Source: Amycolatopsis coloradensis
Lineage (GTDB): Bacteria; Actinomycetota; Actinomycetes; Mycobacteriales; Pseudonocardiaceae
DNA length: 64,000 nt
Reading direction: 5' to 3'
NCBI RefSeq assembly: GCF_001953865.1
Contig: NZ_MQUQ01000006.1
Span: 1-64,000, forward strand
The notes below the pieces were generated by a model. That model had not been told where the DNA came from, made no database searches, and saw nothing but the letters and a program-made list of their open reading frames with translations. Both the position numbers and the translations under genes were made by a program. Below, piece by piece: positions 52,733 through 61,117 of this stretch (the first letter of the stretch is position 1; every line of letters begins with the position of its first letter).

Positions 52733-54337
52733 TCAGAAGGGCGGATTCGCGTGCTTGCGGTCCACGTTCGGCGTCCGTTTGCGGCGAAGCGCCGAGAGCG
52801 AACGGATGAGTACACGTCGCGTCGAGCGCGGATCGATGACGTCGTCGACCAGCCCGCGCTCCGCGGCGTAGTACGGGTGCATCAGCTCGCTGCGGTACTC
52901 CTTGATGCGCCGCTGCCGTTCCGCGTCCGGGTCCGGTGCGGCGGCGATCGCCTTGCGGTGGATGATGTTCGCCGCGCCCTCGGCGCCCATCACCGCGACT
53001 TCGTTGATCGGCCAGGCGAACGAGAGGTCCGCGCCGATCGACCGCGAGTCCATGACGATGTACGCACCGCCGTACGCCTTGCGCAGAATGACCTGAACGC
53101 GCGGCACGGTGGCGGCGCAATAGGCGTGCAGCAGCTTCGCGCCGTGCCGGATGATCCCGTCATGCTCCTGGCGCGAGCCGGGCAGGAATCCCGGCACATC
53201 CACCAAGGTGATCAGCGGAATGTTGAACGCGTCGCAGGTCTGCACGAACCGCGCGGCCTTCTGCGCCGCCGCGATGTCGAGCACGCCCGCCAAGACGGCG
53301 GGCTGGTTCGCGATGATCCCGGCCACCTCGCCGCCGATGCGGGCGAGCCCACAGATGATGTTGCTCGCCCAGGTCTCGTGCATCTCGAGGAAGTCCCCGT
53401 GATCCACCAGTTCCTCGATGACTCGCACCATGTCGTAGGGCATGCGGGGATTGGCGGGGACGATGTCGAGCAACCGCTCGCCGTCGGCCTCCGGCACGCC
53501 CGCGGTCGATGCGGACGGCGGCGCCTCGTGATTGTTCGATGGCAGCAGTGAGACGAGATAGCGCACGTCCCGAAGACACGAGCGCTCGTCGTCCGACACG
53601 AACGCCGCCACGCCGGAGCTGGTCGCGTGCACTCCGGCGCCGCCGAGATCCTCATGGGTGATCTGCTCGCCGGTCACCGCGTGCACGACGTCCGGACCGG
53701 TGAGGAACATCTGCGCGGTGCCGCGCACCATGAACACGAAATCGGTGAGCGCCGGCGCGTACACCGCCCCGCCCGCGCACGGACCGAGGATCACGCTGAT
53801 CTGCGGGATGACCCCGGACGCGCGCACCGCGCGCTGGAAGATCCCGCCGTACCCGGCGAGCCCGCCGACCCCTTCCTGGATCCGGGCGCCCGCCCCGTCG
53901 TTCAGCGCGATCAACGGTGCTCCCGTGGCCAGCGCGAGGTCCATCACCTTGTGGATCTTCTCCGCGTGTGCCTCGCCCAGTGAGCCACCGAACACCCTGA
54001 AGTCGGTGGCGTACAGGAAGACCTGGCGGCCTTCGATCGTGCCCCAGCCGACGATCACCCCGTCCCCGTGCGGCCGGTTGTGCTCCAGTCCGAATCCGGT
54101 CACCTGATGACGCCGGAACCCTTCGATCTCGACGAAGGAGTCGTCGTCCAGCAAGGCGGCTATCCGCTCATGCGCCGTCTGCTTCCCCTTGTCGTGTTGC
54201 CGCTGGGTGGCCTGCGGCCCCGGACCGGCCTTGAGCGCCTCCTTCATGCGCGCCAGCTCGGCGACCTGGGCGCGGAAGGTGTCGCCAGGCGCCACACCGG
54301 TCGAGACGGAAGCCCGGGCGGCCTCGTCGATGCTCAC
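52733..54337 (-). CDS. Acyl-CoA carboxylase beta (carboxyltransferase) subunit (534 aa)
   Basis: Carboxyltransferase of the AccD/PccB family: HGDGVIVGWGTIEGRQVFLY and FLYATDFRVFGGSLGEAHAE in the first half, and GFLPGSRQEHDGIIRHGAKL and KAYGGAYIVMDSRS in the second. It makes malonyl-CoA or a branched extender unit with a biotinylated alpha subunit, which is not encoded here. GTG 54337 overlaps the stop of a 32-codon ORF (GTGA). A second, pathway-dedicated copy probably boosts extender supply. Confidence 0.92.
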   Translation of the reverse strand: MSIDEAARASVSTGVAPGDTFRAQVAELARMKEALKAGPGPQATQRQHDKGKQTAHERIAALLDDDSFVEIEGFRRHQVTGFGLEHNRPHGDGVIVGWGTIEGRQVFLYATDFRVFGGSLGEAHAEKIHKVMDLALATGAPLIALNDGAGARIQEGVGGLAGYGGIFQRAVRASGVIPQISVILGPCAGGAVYAPALTDFVFMVRGTAQMFLTGPDVVHAVTGEQITHEDLGGAGVHATSSGVAAFVSDDERSCLRDVRYLVSLLPSNNHEAPPSASTAGVPEADGERLLDIVPANPRMPYDMVRVIEELVDHGDFLEMHETWASNIICGLARIGGEVAGIIANQPAVLAGVLDIAAAQKAARFVQTCDAFNIPLITLVDVPGFLPGSRQEHDGIIRHGAKLLHAYCAATVPRVQVILRKAYGGAYIVMDSRSIGADLSFAWPINEVAVMGAEGAANIIHRKAIAAAPDPDAERQRRIKEYRSELMHPYYAAERGLVDDVIDPRSTRRVLIRSLSALRRKRTPNVDRKHANPPF

Positions 54338-54432
54338 CCCTGCCTCCGCGTGGCTGCCGGAACACCGGCTCCGGCGGCCGGCTCCCGGCTGGAACTCATC
54401 CGCCGGGCTCGTTCGGCCAGTTCTTCACACAT
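54334..54432 (-). CDS. Small Arg/Ala-rich ORF coupled to the carboxylase gene (32 aa)
   Basis: The product reads MCEELAERARRMSSSREPAA then GAGVPAATRRQG. It has a good ribosome-binding site (GAGGTGAATCGGA before ATG 54432) and its TGA overlaps the GTG start of the carboxylase beta gene, a normal pattern for translational coupling. I recognise no family. It may be a leader that feeds ribosomes to the next gene, or a real small protein. Confidence 0.4.
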   Translation of the reverse strand: MCEELAERARRMSSSREPAAGAGVPAATRRQG

Positions 54433-54454
54433 TCCGATTCACCTCGTCTTCCGG

Positions 54455-55159
54455 TCAGTTCCCGGTGCCCGCGCCGCCGGTGACGGGCAACAGGGCGGCG
54501 GTGATGTAGCTGGCGTTCTCGCAGGCGAGAAAGGTGACGGCGGCCGCGACCTCCTCGGGGGTGCCAGCGCGGTTGAGCGCCGTCTGCGTGAGGATCTGTG
54601 CGCGACGCTGGTCGGTGATCTCCTTGGTCATGTCCGTGTCCACCAGACCGGGCATCACGACATTGGCCGTGATGCGGCGGGTGCCCAGCTCGCGCGCGAC
54701 GGACCTGGCGAAGCCGATCAGGCCTGCCTTGGCGGAGGCGTAATTGGTCTGACCCGGCGCGCCGAGTAGCGCGGTCATCGACGACACGTAGATCAACCGG
54801 CCCCACCGAGCGGAGATCATGCCCGGCATGACCGCACGGGTCAGGCGCATCGCACCGAGCAGATTGGTGTCCAGCACCCGCAGGAAGTCGGCGTCGGACA
54901 TGCGCAACAGCAGTCCGTCGTTGATCACCCCGGCGTTGGACACCATGACCTCTACCGGCCCTTGCTGGGAGGTGACCTGCTCGACCGCGTCGTTCACGGA
55001 GTCGGTGTCGGTCACGTCGCAGCGCACCGGGAAGAACCCCGGCGGGGGTGTGCCGGTGCGGTAGGTGATGGCGACCTTGTCGCCCGCCGCGGCGAACGCC
55101 TCCGCGATGGCCAAGCCGATGCCCCGGTTGCCACCGGTGATGAGTACTGAACGTGTCAT
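54455..55159 (-). CDS. FabG-like 3-oxoacyl-ACP reductase (234 aa)
   Basis: Classical SDR: ITGGNRGIGLAIAEAF binds NADPH, VSNAGVINDGLL is the NAG motif, and IYVSSMTALLGAPGQTNYAS followed by AKAG holds the Ser-Tyr-Lys residues. The order of motifs matches FabG. It is the only ketoreductase in the cluster and should reduce beta-keto intermediates of the chain; reduction of a butenolide, as done by A-factor-pathway reductases, is an alternative. ATGA overlap with the HAD gene upstream. Confidence 0.9.
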   Translation of the reverse strand: MTRSVLITGGNRGIGLAIAEAFAAAGDKVAITYRTGTPPPGFFPVRCDVTDTDSVNDAVEQVTSQQGPVEVMVSNAGVINDGLLLRMSDADFLRVLDTNLLGAMRLTRAVMPGMISARWGRLIYVSSMTALLGAPGQTNYASAKAGLIGFARSVARELGTRRITANVVMPGLVDTDMTKEITDQRRAQILTQTALNRAGTPEEVAAAVTFLACENASYITAALLPVTGGAGTGN

Positions 55160-55809
55160 GCGAGCTCCCGCGTGGTGATCAAAGGTGTTATCTCGGCAAG
55201 TGCTCCTGCCGCGTCGTCGAACCGCACCGCGTGCCAGCCGGCCTCGCGCGCTCCGGCGCAGTTGTGTTCCAGGTCGTCCACGAGCAGGCACTCTCCCGCG
55301 GGCACCCCCGCACGCCGGGCCGCGAGCTGGAACATGGCGGGGTCGGGCTTGCGGCAACCGACCTCGAAAGAGAGCAGGACGTCGTCGAACAGCTCCGATA
55401 CCGGCACCATGCGCCGCCAGTGGGCGTCCCAGGTGGGAACCATGTTCGACATCAACCCGACGAACAGGCCCGCCGCGGAGAACTCGCGCAGAGCCCGCAC
55501 CCACTCGTGATTGGTTTCCCTGCCGTCGAACCAGATATCGGCCAACGTGGTCAGGTGGGTGGAGACGCCGTGGTCCTCGCGCAACACCGCGTCCACCTGG
55601 GCGAGCCACTCGGCCTCGGTCACCAGCGGGGTGTCCAACGGCTCCATCATGTCGGTCGTGCCGTAGGTCTGGGTGACCTTGCCGACCGCGTCCATCACCG
55701 CCGCGGGATCGAGCTTCATCGTGGTGCAGAACTTGCTCATGGTGTGACTGAGCGGAGGAGTGAGCACTCCGCCGAAATCGGTCCACACCGCCGAAATCCG
55801 CTTGCCCAT
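55156..55809 (-). CDS. HAD-family phosphatase-like protein (217 aa)
   Basis: VWTDFGGVLTPP is HAD motif I with the nucleophile Asp, GLMSNM motif II, CRKPDPAMFQLA motif III Lys and LLVDDLEHNCAGA motif IV. The DFGGVL form is typical of the HAD-IA phosphatase / MmfP-like group. Directly coupled to the AfsA-type gene (TGACATG junction) and the ketoreductase, it probably dephosphorylates a butenolide phosphate, as MmfP is thought to do in methylenomycin-furan synthesis. Confidence 0.82.
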   Translation of the reverse strand: MGKRISAVWTDFGGVLTPPLSHTMSKFCTTMKLDPAAVMDAVGKVTQTYGTTDMMEPLDTPLVTEAEWLAQVDAVLREDHGVSTHLTTLADIWFDGRETNHEWVRALREFSAAGLFVGLMSNMVPTWDAHWRRMVPVSELFDDVLLSFEVGCRKPDPAMFQLAARRAGVPAGECLLVDDLEHNCAGAREAGWHAVRFDDAAGALAEITPLITTRELA

Positions 55810-55810
55810 G

Positions 55811-56809
55811 TCATTCACCACCGCGGCGCGAAACGATCTCCAAGGAGATCTCCGCGACTCTTGACGAGCCTTGCGAAAAGGCGACGTCCACGGTGTTCGC
55901 GCCATCCGGCATCGCGCGGGTGGACGTGCTGGCGACGAGCTTTTGGTCCAGCTCGGCGTAGTGCTCGAAGGAGGCGGTTATTCCGGTGATCACGTGGTTC
56001 CGGACGAGCGCGCCGGTACCGTCGTCCACCGTCGCCGTGGCCGCCTGCCTCGCCGCTTCCGTAATCACCATCGCGGGCAGATGGTCGTATTCGTGGTCGA
56101 AAAGGGCATTGTTTCCGAAATACGGTGAGACGGTGGCCGTGACGCCGCCGTCACCGCGCCGCAGGTCCGTGAGCACCACGTTGCGCGGATCCCGCCTGCC
56201 GACCAGGTGCGACGGGACCGGATGCCCGCTCGCGTGTCCCTGGTAGTCGGCCGTGCTCGGCGGAGTGGCGCCGCGCTGATGCCTGCGCAGCGCCTCCAGC
56301 TCGCTGTCGCGCAAGGCGGTGAGTTTCATTTCGTGCCTGCCCACGACGGTGCCGTCGAGGACGAGGTCCTGGCTGACACCCGCGTTGCGGACCCGCCCCC
56401 GTTTGGTCGGCTCGCCGCGATACGTGGTGACGAGCACGAGGTCGCCCGGCCGGCTGCCGGTGCGAAGTCCGTCGTTGTGCAGCCGCAAGGTGAACGAGCC
56501 GATGATCATCGCTGTGCCGAGGGAGACGCCGACGATCGCGTGAGACCCGTAGATGGCCGCCTGCCTGCAGATTTCCAGGAGCAGGATGGGGTCGTAGCGT
56601 GCGGGTTCGGCGAGATGGTCGCTGTAGTAGCCGTGAGTCAGCGGGAGTTGCGCGCCGACCTCACACTGGCGGTCGCCGGTCGCGATCGAGTCGACCACGA
56701 AGACCTCGGCGATGGCCGTTCGATGCACCAGCGAGCGGTCCACCGTCCGCTGGAAGCTCAGCGCCGGGTGGTCGTCGACTTCACTAACGCCGCGCTCGGG
56801 CACAGACAT
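55811..56809 (-). CDS. AfsA/MmfL-type butenolide synthase (double hotdog, 332 aa)
   Basis: Two hotdog repeats: FQRTVDRSLVHRTAIAEVFV with YDPILLLEICRQAAIYGSHA in the first, and NVVLTDLRRGDGGVTATVSP with HEYDHLPAMVITEAARQAAT in the second. This is the A-factor biosynthesis family, which condenses a beta-ketoacyl thioester with dihydroxyacetone phosphate to give a butenolide or furan precursor. It is the first gene of a leftward operon of nine or more genes. No gamma-butyrolactone receptor (TetR) gene is beside it, favouring a biosynthetic rather than signalling role. Confidence 0.9.
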   Translation of the reverse strand: MSVPERGVSEVDDHPALSFQRTVDRSLVHRTAIAEVFVVDSIATGDRQCEVGAQLPLTHGYYSDHLAEPARYDPILLLEICRQAAIYGSHAIVGVSLGTAMIIGSFTLRLHNDGLRTGSRPGDLVLVTTYRGEPTKRGRVRNAGVSQDLVLDGTVVGRHEMKLTALRDSELEALRRHQRGATPPSTADYQGHASGHPVPSHLVGRRDPRNVVLTDLRRGDGGVTATVSPYFGNNALFDHEYDHLPAMVITEAARQAATATVDDGTGALVRNHVITGITASFEHYAELDQKLVASTSTRAMPDGANTVDVAFSQGSSRVAEISLEIVSRRGGE

Positions 56810-57123
56810 CCTCTTCTCCGGTTTCTGAGGGAAGAAAGTTCGTTTCCGCTCGGCAATTCATACGCGGCGCACATCAAAGCGACATCAATCGTGGATAAAA
56901 ATCGCACACTCCCCCTCCAAGGGAGATTACGACGTGGTACGTCAGTGCGCCTGACGTACCACTTCCGACGGGTACACTACCCCTTTGGGCGCACCTGAAT
57001 TGCCAGCGTGCCATTTCCTGACTTAGCGTCGCTGACGTATTCCCGGTAGACCGTGAACACGGCAGTCGTCGACAGTGGAACAGCTCGGCGATTTTGTCCA
57101 CTGACCGCAATAGGGAGAATCCG
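56810..57123. promoter_or_regulatory. Divergent promoter with 12-bp palindromic operator
   Basis: 314 bp between the AfsA-type gene and ACP 2. GTGGTACGTCAG (56934-56945), a 5-nt spacer and CTGACGTACCAC (56951-56962) form a perfect inverted repeat; the half-site CTGACGTA recurs at 57032-57039. Such symmetry in a divergent promoter suggests a dimeric repressor or activator site that controls both operons. Confidence 0.65.
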
Positions 57124-57399
57124 GTGACTCAGGACGTTGCACAGACATCTGAAAACCTGCGAGACAGGATCTCTTCGATCATCGTCCAGGAACTCGAGAT
57201 CGAGGATGACGAGCTCACCAGTACCGCGACCTTCGAGGACGAGTACGACGCGGACTCGCTGACCCTGCTCGCGGTCGTGGCCCGCTTCGAGCGGGAACTC
57301 GGCATCGTGATCCCCTCCGATCACATCGGCAGGCTGACGAGCCTGGACAAGGTCTTCGAGGTCGTCAACGAGTTCAGCGGGACGGCACCCGTTGTCTGA
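57124..57399 (+). CDS. Acyl carrier protein 2 (91 aa)
   Basis: FEDEYDADSLTLLAVVARFE contains the phosphopantetheine Ser45 (DSL). Placed directly before KS and CLF it is the main chain-elongation carrier of the type II PKS. GTG 57124 follows GGGAGAATCCG. The KS start overlaps its stop. Confidence 0.92.
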   Translation: MTQDVAQTSENLRDRISSIIVQELEIEDDELTSTATFEDEYDADSLTLLAVVARFERELGIVIPSDHIGRLTSLDKVFEVVNEFSGTAPVV

Positions 57400-58615
57400 C
57401 ACGCGATTCCGGCGAGTCGCCGTCACCGGCCTGGGGGTGGTTTCGAGCGTCGGGATCGGCGTCGGCGAGTTCACCGAGTCGATCCGTTCAGGCCGTAACG
57501 GCATGTCGCCCATCACGAGTTTCGACACGACCCGATTTCCCAAGAACATCGGCGGCGAGGTCCAGGATTTCGAGCCCGAGACGATCCTGGAGCAGATCGA
57601 CCCCTCCCGGTGGGGACGCAGCGGCCTGTTCGCGGCGTCGGCGGCACGCCTGGCCGCGCGGGACGCCAAGGTCGATCCGGACGTGCTCAGCGACGGCGCC
57701 GCCGGGTCGGTCATCGGTACCACCAGCGGTGAGTCCGCGGTCAAGCAGCGCCTGGCGGAACAGTGGCTTGGCTCCGGGCTGAAGACGATCGACCCCCGGC
57801 TGGTCGTCCAGGCGCCTGCCAACCGGGTCGCGGGCGCGGTGAACAGCGAACTCGGACTCAGCGGTGAAGCGCAAACCATCGCCACGGCGTGCTCGGCGAG
57901 CAACTACGCCCTCGGCTACGCCTACGACATGATCCGGACCGGCGAGGCGGACTTCATGTTCGCCGGTGGCGCCGACTCGGTCAACCGGCACACCCATGCG
58001 GGGTTCCTGCGGCTGGGCGCCCTTGCCGACGACGTCATCCGGCCCTTCGACGTCGGTCGTGCGGGAATCATCACCGGCGAGGGAGGGGTCAGCCTCCTGC
58101 TGGAACCACTGGAACAGGCCCTCGACCGCGGTGCGCGTATCTACGCCGAGGTCCTCGGCTACGGCGTGAACTGCGATGCGAACCACATGGTGCACCCCGA
58201 CAAGGAGAGCCTCGCACGCTGCATCGAGGCGGCCTTGGCGTCCGCCGCGATCGGCCCGGAAGACGTCGACTACGTCTCCGCCCACGGCACCGGGACGCCG
58301 GTCAACGACGCGGCCGAGATCGCCGCCGTCCGCTCCGTGTTCGGGGATCGGATCCCGCCGATCAGCTCGATCAAGTCCATGCTCGGCCACACCATGGGAG
58401 CCGCGAGCGGCTTCGGCGCCGTGATCACCTGCAAGGCGCTGTACGACGGTTTCCTGCCGCCCACGGCGAATCTCAACCAGCTCGACCCCGCGCTGGGCCC
58501 CGGCCTGGACGTCGTGCCCGGTGTGGCCCGCGCCGCGAATCCGCGGATCGCCCTCAACCATGGCTTCGCCTTCGGCGGGAACAACGCGATCACCGTCTTG
58601 GGGAGGATTTCGTGA
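57392..58615 (+). CDS. Ketosynthase, KS-alpha/FabF type (407 aa)
   Basis: Thiolase fold with the full elongating-KS triad: Cys167 (TACSASNYALGYAYD), His298 (SAHGTGTPVNDAAE) and His333 (LGHTMGAASG). It condenses malonyl-ACP units with the growing chain as a heterodimer with the next gene's product. It starts at TTG 57392, overlapping the ACP stop; no better start exists before the conserved VAVTGLGVV. Sequence features are nearer FabF and reducing-PKS KS than aromatic minimal-PKS KS, in my reading. Confidence 0.92.
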   Translation: MSDTRFRRVAVTGLGVVSSVGIGVGEFTESIRSGRNGMSPITSFDTTRFPKNIGGEVQDFEPETILEQIDPSRWGRSGLFAASAARLAARDAKVDPDVLSDGAAGSVIGTTSGESAVKQRLAEQWLGSGLKTIDPRLVVQAPANRVAGAVNSELGLSGEAQTIATACSASNYALGYAYDMIRTGEADFMFAGGADSVNRHTHAGFLRLGALADDVIRPFDVGRAGIITGEGGVSLLLEPLEQALDRGARIYAEVLGYGVNCDANHMVHPDKESLARCIEAALASAAIGPEDVDYVSAHGTGTPVNDAAEIAAVRSVFGDRIPPISSIKSMLGHTMGAASGFGAVITCKALYDGFLPPTANLNQLDPALGPGLDVVPGVARAANPRIALNHGFAFGGNNAITVLGRIS

Positions 58616-59721
58616 CCAGTACTGGGTTCCACCGGCCGATCGCCATCACCGGCTGCGGCGTGGTGTCACCCGCGGGCGTTGGCCTGGACGGGTTAGGCGA
58701 GCTGATGCGGACCCCGTCGATGTCCCATGTCGAACCGGAATCCGACGCCGAGGCCTATCCACCACTCGCTCTGCGTGCCTTGCCGGAGCTGTCCCTGCGC
58801 GACCATGTCGGCAGAAAGGGAACGCGCAGGCTCGACCGCATGGTCGGCATCGCGCTGATCGCGACCAAGGCGGCGCTGGACAGCGCCGGGCGGTCCGAGG
58901 AGCGCGAATTGCGGCCGCGCACGGGCGTGTCGCTGGGAACGAGCACCGGCAGCATCGCCAGCCTCGCCGAAATCGCCACGGACACGCTGCTGCAGGACGA
59001 GCCGTACATGATCGAGCCGTCCCGCTTTCCCAACACCGTCCTCAATTCCTGCGCGGGCCAGATGGCGATCTGGAATTCCCTGAAGGGCGTCAACTCCACA
59101 CTGGCGGGGGGCCACGTCTCCAGCACCTCGGCCGTGCGCTACGCGCTGAACGCGATACACAACGGTCACGCGACGAGCATGCTTGCGGGCGGCATCGAAG
59201 AGCTGACCCCCCATATGGCGTGGGCTTGGTACAAGTCCGGACTGCTGCGGACGGATGCCGCTCTCGGCGAGGGATGCGCGATCCTCGTCCTCGAGGACAA
59301 GGCCGTGACCGACGGCAGGCCGATCATGGCGGAGGCCCTCGGCGCGGCAACCGCTTACTGCGGCGCGCGCACCAAACGCACCAGTCTGGCCGCCGGGATC
59401 GCCGGGTGTATCAGCCGTCTGCTGGCCCGCCATGAGTTGCGTGCCGAGGAGATCGACGTCGTGTCACTCGGCGCGGGTGCGCAGATCGGTGCCCGGCGGA
59501 TCGAGGAACAGGGTGTGCGGCTCGCCCTTGGCTCGCTGCCCACGACGGTCCGGGTGTCCGACGCGCTGGGTGAGTGCTTCAGCGCCAGTGGGGCCCTGCA
59601 GGCGGCCGCACTGCTTGCCCGCTGGTCCGGTGCGGAACATCCGGCCGAGCAGCTGGGCCTGGTCACCTCGCTCGGGCGCGACGGCAGCGTCGGATGTCTC
59701 CTGCTGCGCAGAGCCTGCTGA
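58612..59721 (+). CDS. Chain length factor (KS-beta), Cys-less (369 aa)
   Basis: KS-like fold (IAITGCGVVSPAGVGLDGLG, NSCAGQMAIW) but at the nucleophile position, located by the following SAVRYALNAI helix and MLAGGIEELTPH, it reads AGGHVSSTSA without Cys, and the two His motifs of the partner are missing. It is therefore the chain length factor of the pair. GTG 58612 overlaps the KS stop (GTGA), as normal for KS-CLF genes. Confidence 0.9.
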   Translation: MTSTGFHRPIAITGCGVVSPAGVGLDGLGELMRTPSMSHVEPESDAEAYPPLALRALPELSLRDHVGRKGTRRLDRMVGIALIATKAALDSAGRSEERELRPRTGVSLGTSTGSIASLAEIATDTLLQDEPYMIEPSRFPNTVLNSCAGQMAIWNSLKGVNSTLAGGHVSSTSAVRYALNAIHNGHATSMLAGGIEELTPHMAWAWYKSGLLRTDAALGEGCAILVLEDKAVTDGRPIMAEALGAATAYCGARTKRTSLAAGIAGCISRLLARHELRAEEIDVVSLGAGAQIGARRIEEQGVRLALGSLPTTVRVSDALGECFSASGALQAAALLARWSGAEHPAEQLGLVTSLGRDGSVGCLLLRRAC

Positions 59722-59768
59722 ACACGCCACCCGTATCTGACCGAACCTCACCAGAGGAGTAACCAGAA

Positions 59769-61109
59769 ATGTCCACGGATTTCGATGTGATCATCGTGGG
59801 TGGCGGGCCCGCGGGATCGACCGCCGCCGCGTACCTCGCGATGGACGGCCTGTCCGTCGCGGTCTTCGAGAGCGAGACCTTTCCCCGGCAGCATGTCGGC
59901 GAGTCTCTCGTGCCAGCCACCACGCGGGTCATGCTGGAGACCGGTGTGATGGCGGAGATCGACCAGGCAGGCTTCCCGAAGAAGTACGGTGCGTCGTGGA
60001 CGACTCCCGGCCTGCACTCCCAGCTGAACAACCCCGCGTTGACCTTCGACTTCGACGGCCACGCCGAGGTGCAGTTCGGTGAACGGGACCAGGAGGGCGT
60101 CGACCGTCCCTACACCTACCACGTGGACCGCGCGAAGTTCGATCTCATCCTGCTCAAGCACGCGGAAACCGTTGGTGCGAAGGTGTTCCAGGGAGTGCAC
60201 GTGCAGCGGGCGGATCTGGACGACCCCGACCACGTCGTGGTCCACACCAAGATGGGCCGCCGGTCGGTCGAGTTCAGCGCCCGTATGCTCGTCGACGCGT
60301 CGGGGCGGCAGACACTGATGGGCCGTCAGCTGAAGACCAAGGTCCCCGACTCGGTCTTCAACCAGTACGCGATCCACAGCTGGTTCGAGAACCTGGACCG
60401 GCGCGCGCTGGCCGCCAGCCCGAAAGAAGTCGACAACATCCTCATCCACTTCCTGCCGATCACGGACACCTGGGTCTGGCAGATTCCCATCACGGACACC
60501 ATCACCAGCGTGGGTGTGGTGACCCAGAAGAAGCAGTTCGCCGATGCGAATGTGGACCGGGAGAAGTTCTTCTGGAAATTCATCAAGACCCGGCCCGATC
60601 TGGCCACAGAACTGAAAAAGGCCGAGCAAGTTCGCCCCTTCAAGGCGGAGGGCGACTACAGTTATTCGATGAAACAGGTCGCCGGCGACCGCTACGTGAT
60701 GATCGGGGACGCGGCCCGCTTCGTCGATCCCATCTTCTCCAGTGGGGTCAGTATCGCCATGAACACCGCCCGGCTGGCCTGCCAGGAGATTTCGGCCGCT
60801 TTCAAGGCGGACAAGTTCGATCGCGCTCAGTTCGGCGAGTATGAGCGCCTGCAGAAGCTGGGGACCCGCAACTGGTACGAATTCATCTCGATCTACTACC
60901 GGTTGAACATTCTGTTCGGCGCGTTCGTCCAGGATCCCCGCTATCGGCTCGACGTCCTGCAATTGCTACAGGGTGACATGTACGAAGAGAACCCCAAGGC
61001 GTTGGCCGCGATGCGCGAGGTCGTGACCGAGGTCGAGCAGGACCCGGGCCACGTATGGCATCCCTACCTCGGCAGCCTTCGAGCATCCGGCGCCCCGGCC
61101 GCACCCTAG
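59769..61109 (+). CDS. FAD-dependent halogenase (446 aa)
   Basis: GGGPAGST (residues 11-18) binds FAD and WVWQIP (235-240) is the diagnostic WxWxIP motif of flavin halogenases. HVGESLVPATTRVM is typical of the group acting on carrier-protein-bound or free phenolic/pyrrolic and aliphatic substrates (CndH/CmlS/PltA-like), not tryptophan. Last gene of the rightward operon, 47 nt after CLF, it probably chlorinates an ACP-bound intermediate. No flavin reductase gene is nearby, so FADH2 must come from elsewhere. Confidence 0.9.
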   Translation: MSTDFDVIIVGGGPAGSTAAAYLAMDGLSVAVFESETFPRQHVGESLVPATTRVMLETGVMAEIDQAGFPKKYGASWTTPGLHSQLNNPALTFDFDGHAEVQFGERDQEGVDRPYTYHVDRAKFDLILLKHAETVGAKVFQGVHVQRADLDDPDHVVVHTKMGRRSVEFSARMLVDASGRQTLMGRQLKTKVPDSVFNQYAIHSWFENLDRRALAASPKEVDNILIHFLPITDTWVWQIPITDTITSVGVVTQKKQFADANVDREKFFWKFIKTRPDLATELKKAEQVRPFKAEGDYSYSMKQVAGDRYVMIGDAARFVDPIFSSGVSIAMNTARLACQEISAAFKADKFDRAQFGEYERLQKLGTRNWYEFISIYYRLNILFGAFVQDPRYRLDVLQLLQGDMYEENPKALAAMREVVTEVEQDPGHVWHPYLGSLRASGAPAAP

Positions 61110-61117
61110 GCCACGAT

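Noticed and set aside
59769..61109. Halogenase could instead be a geranylgeranyl reductase
   Set aside because: Both families share GGGPAGS and overall layout, but the WxWxIP motif is intact at residues 235-240, which reductases lack.
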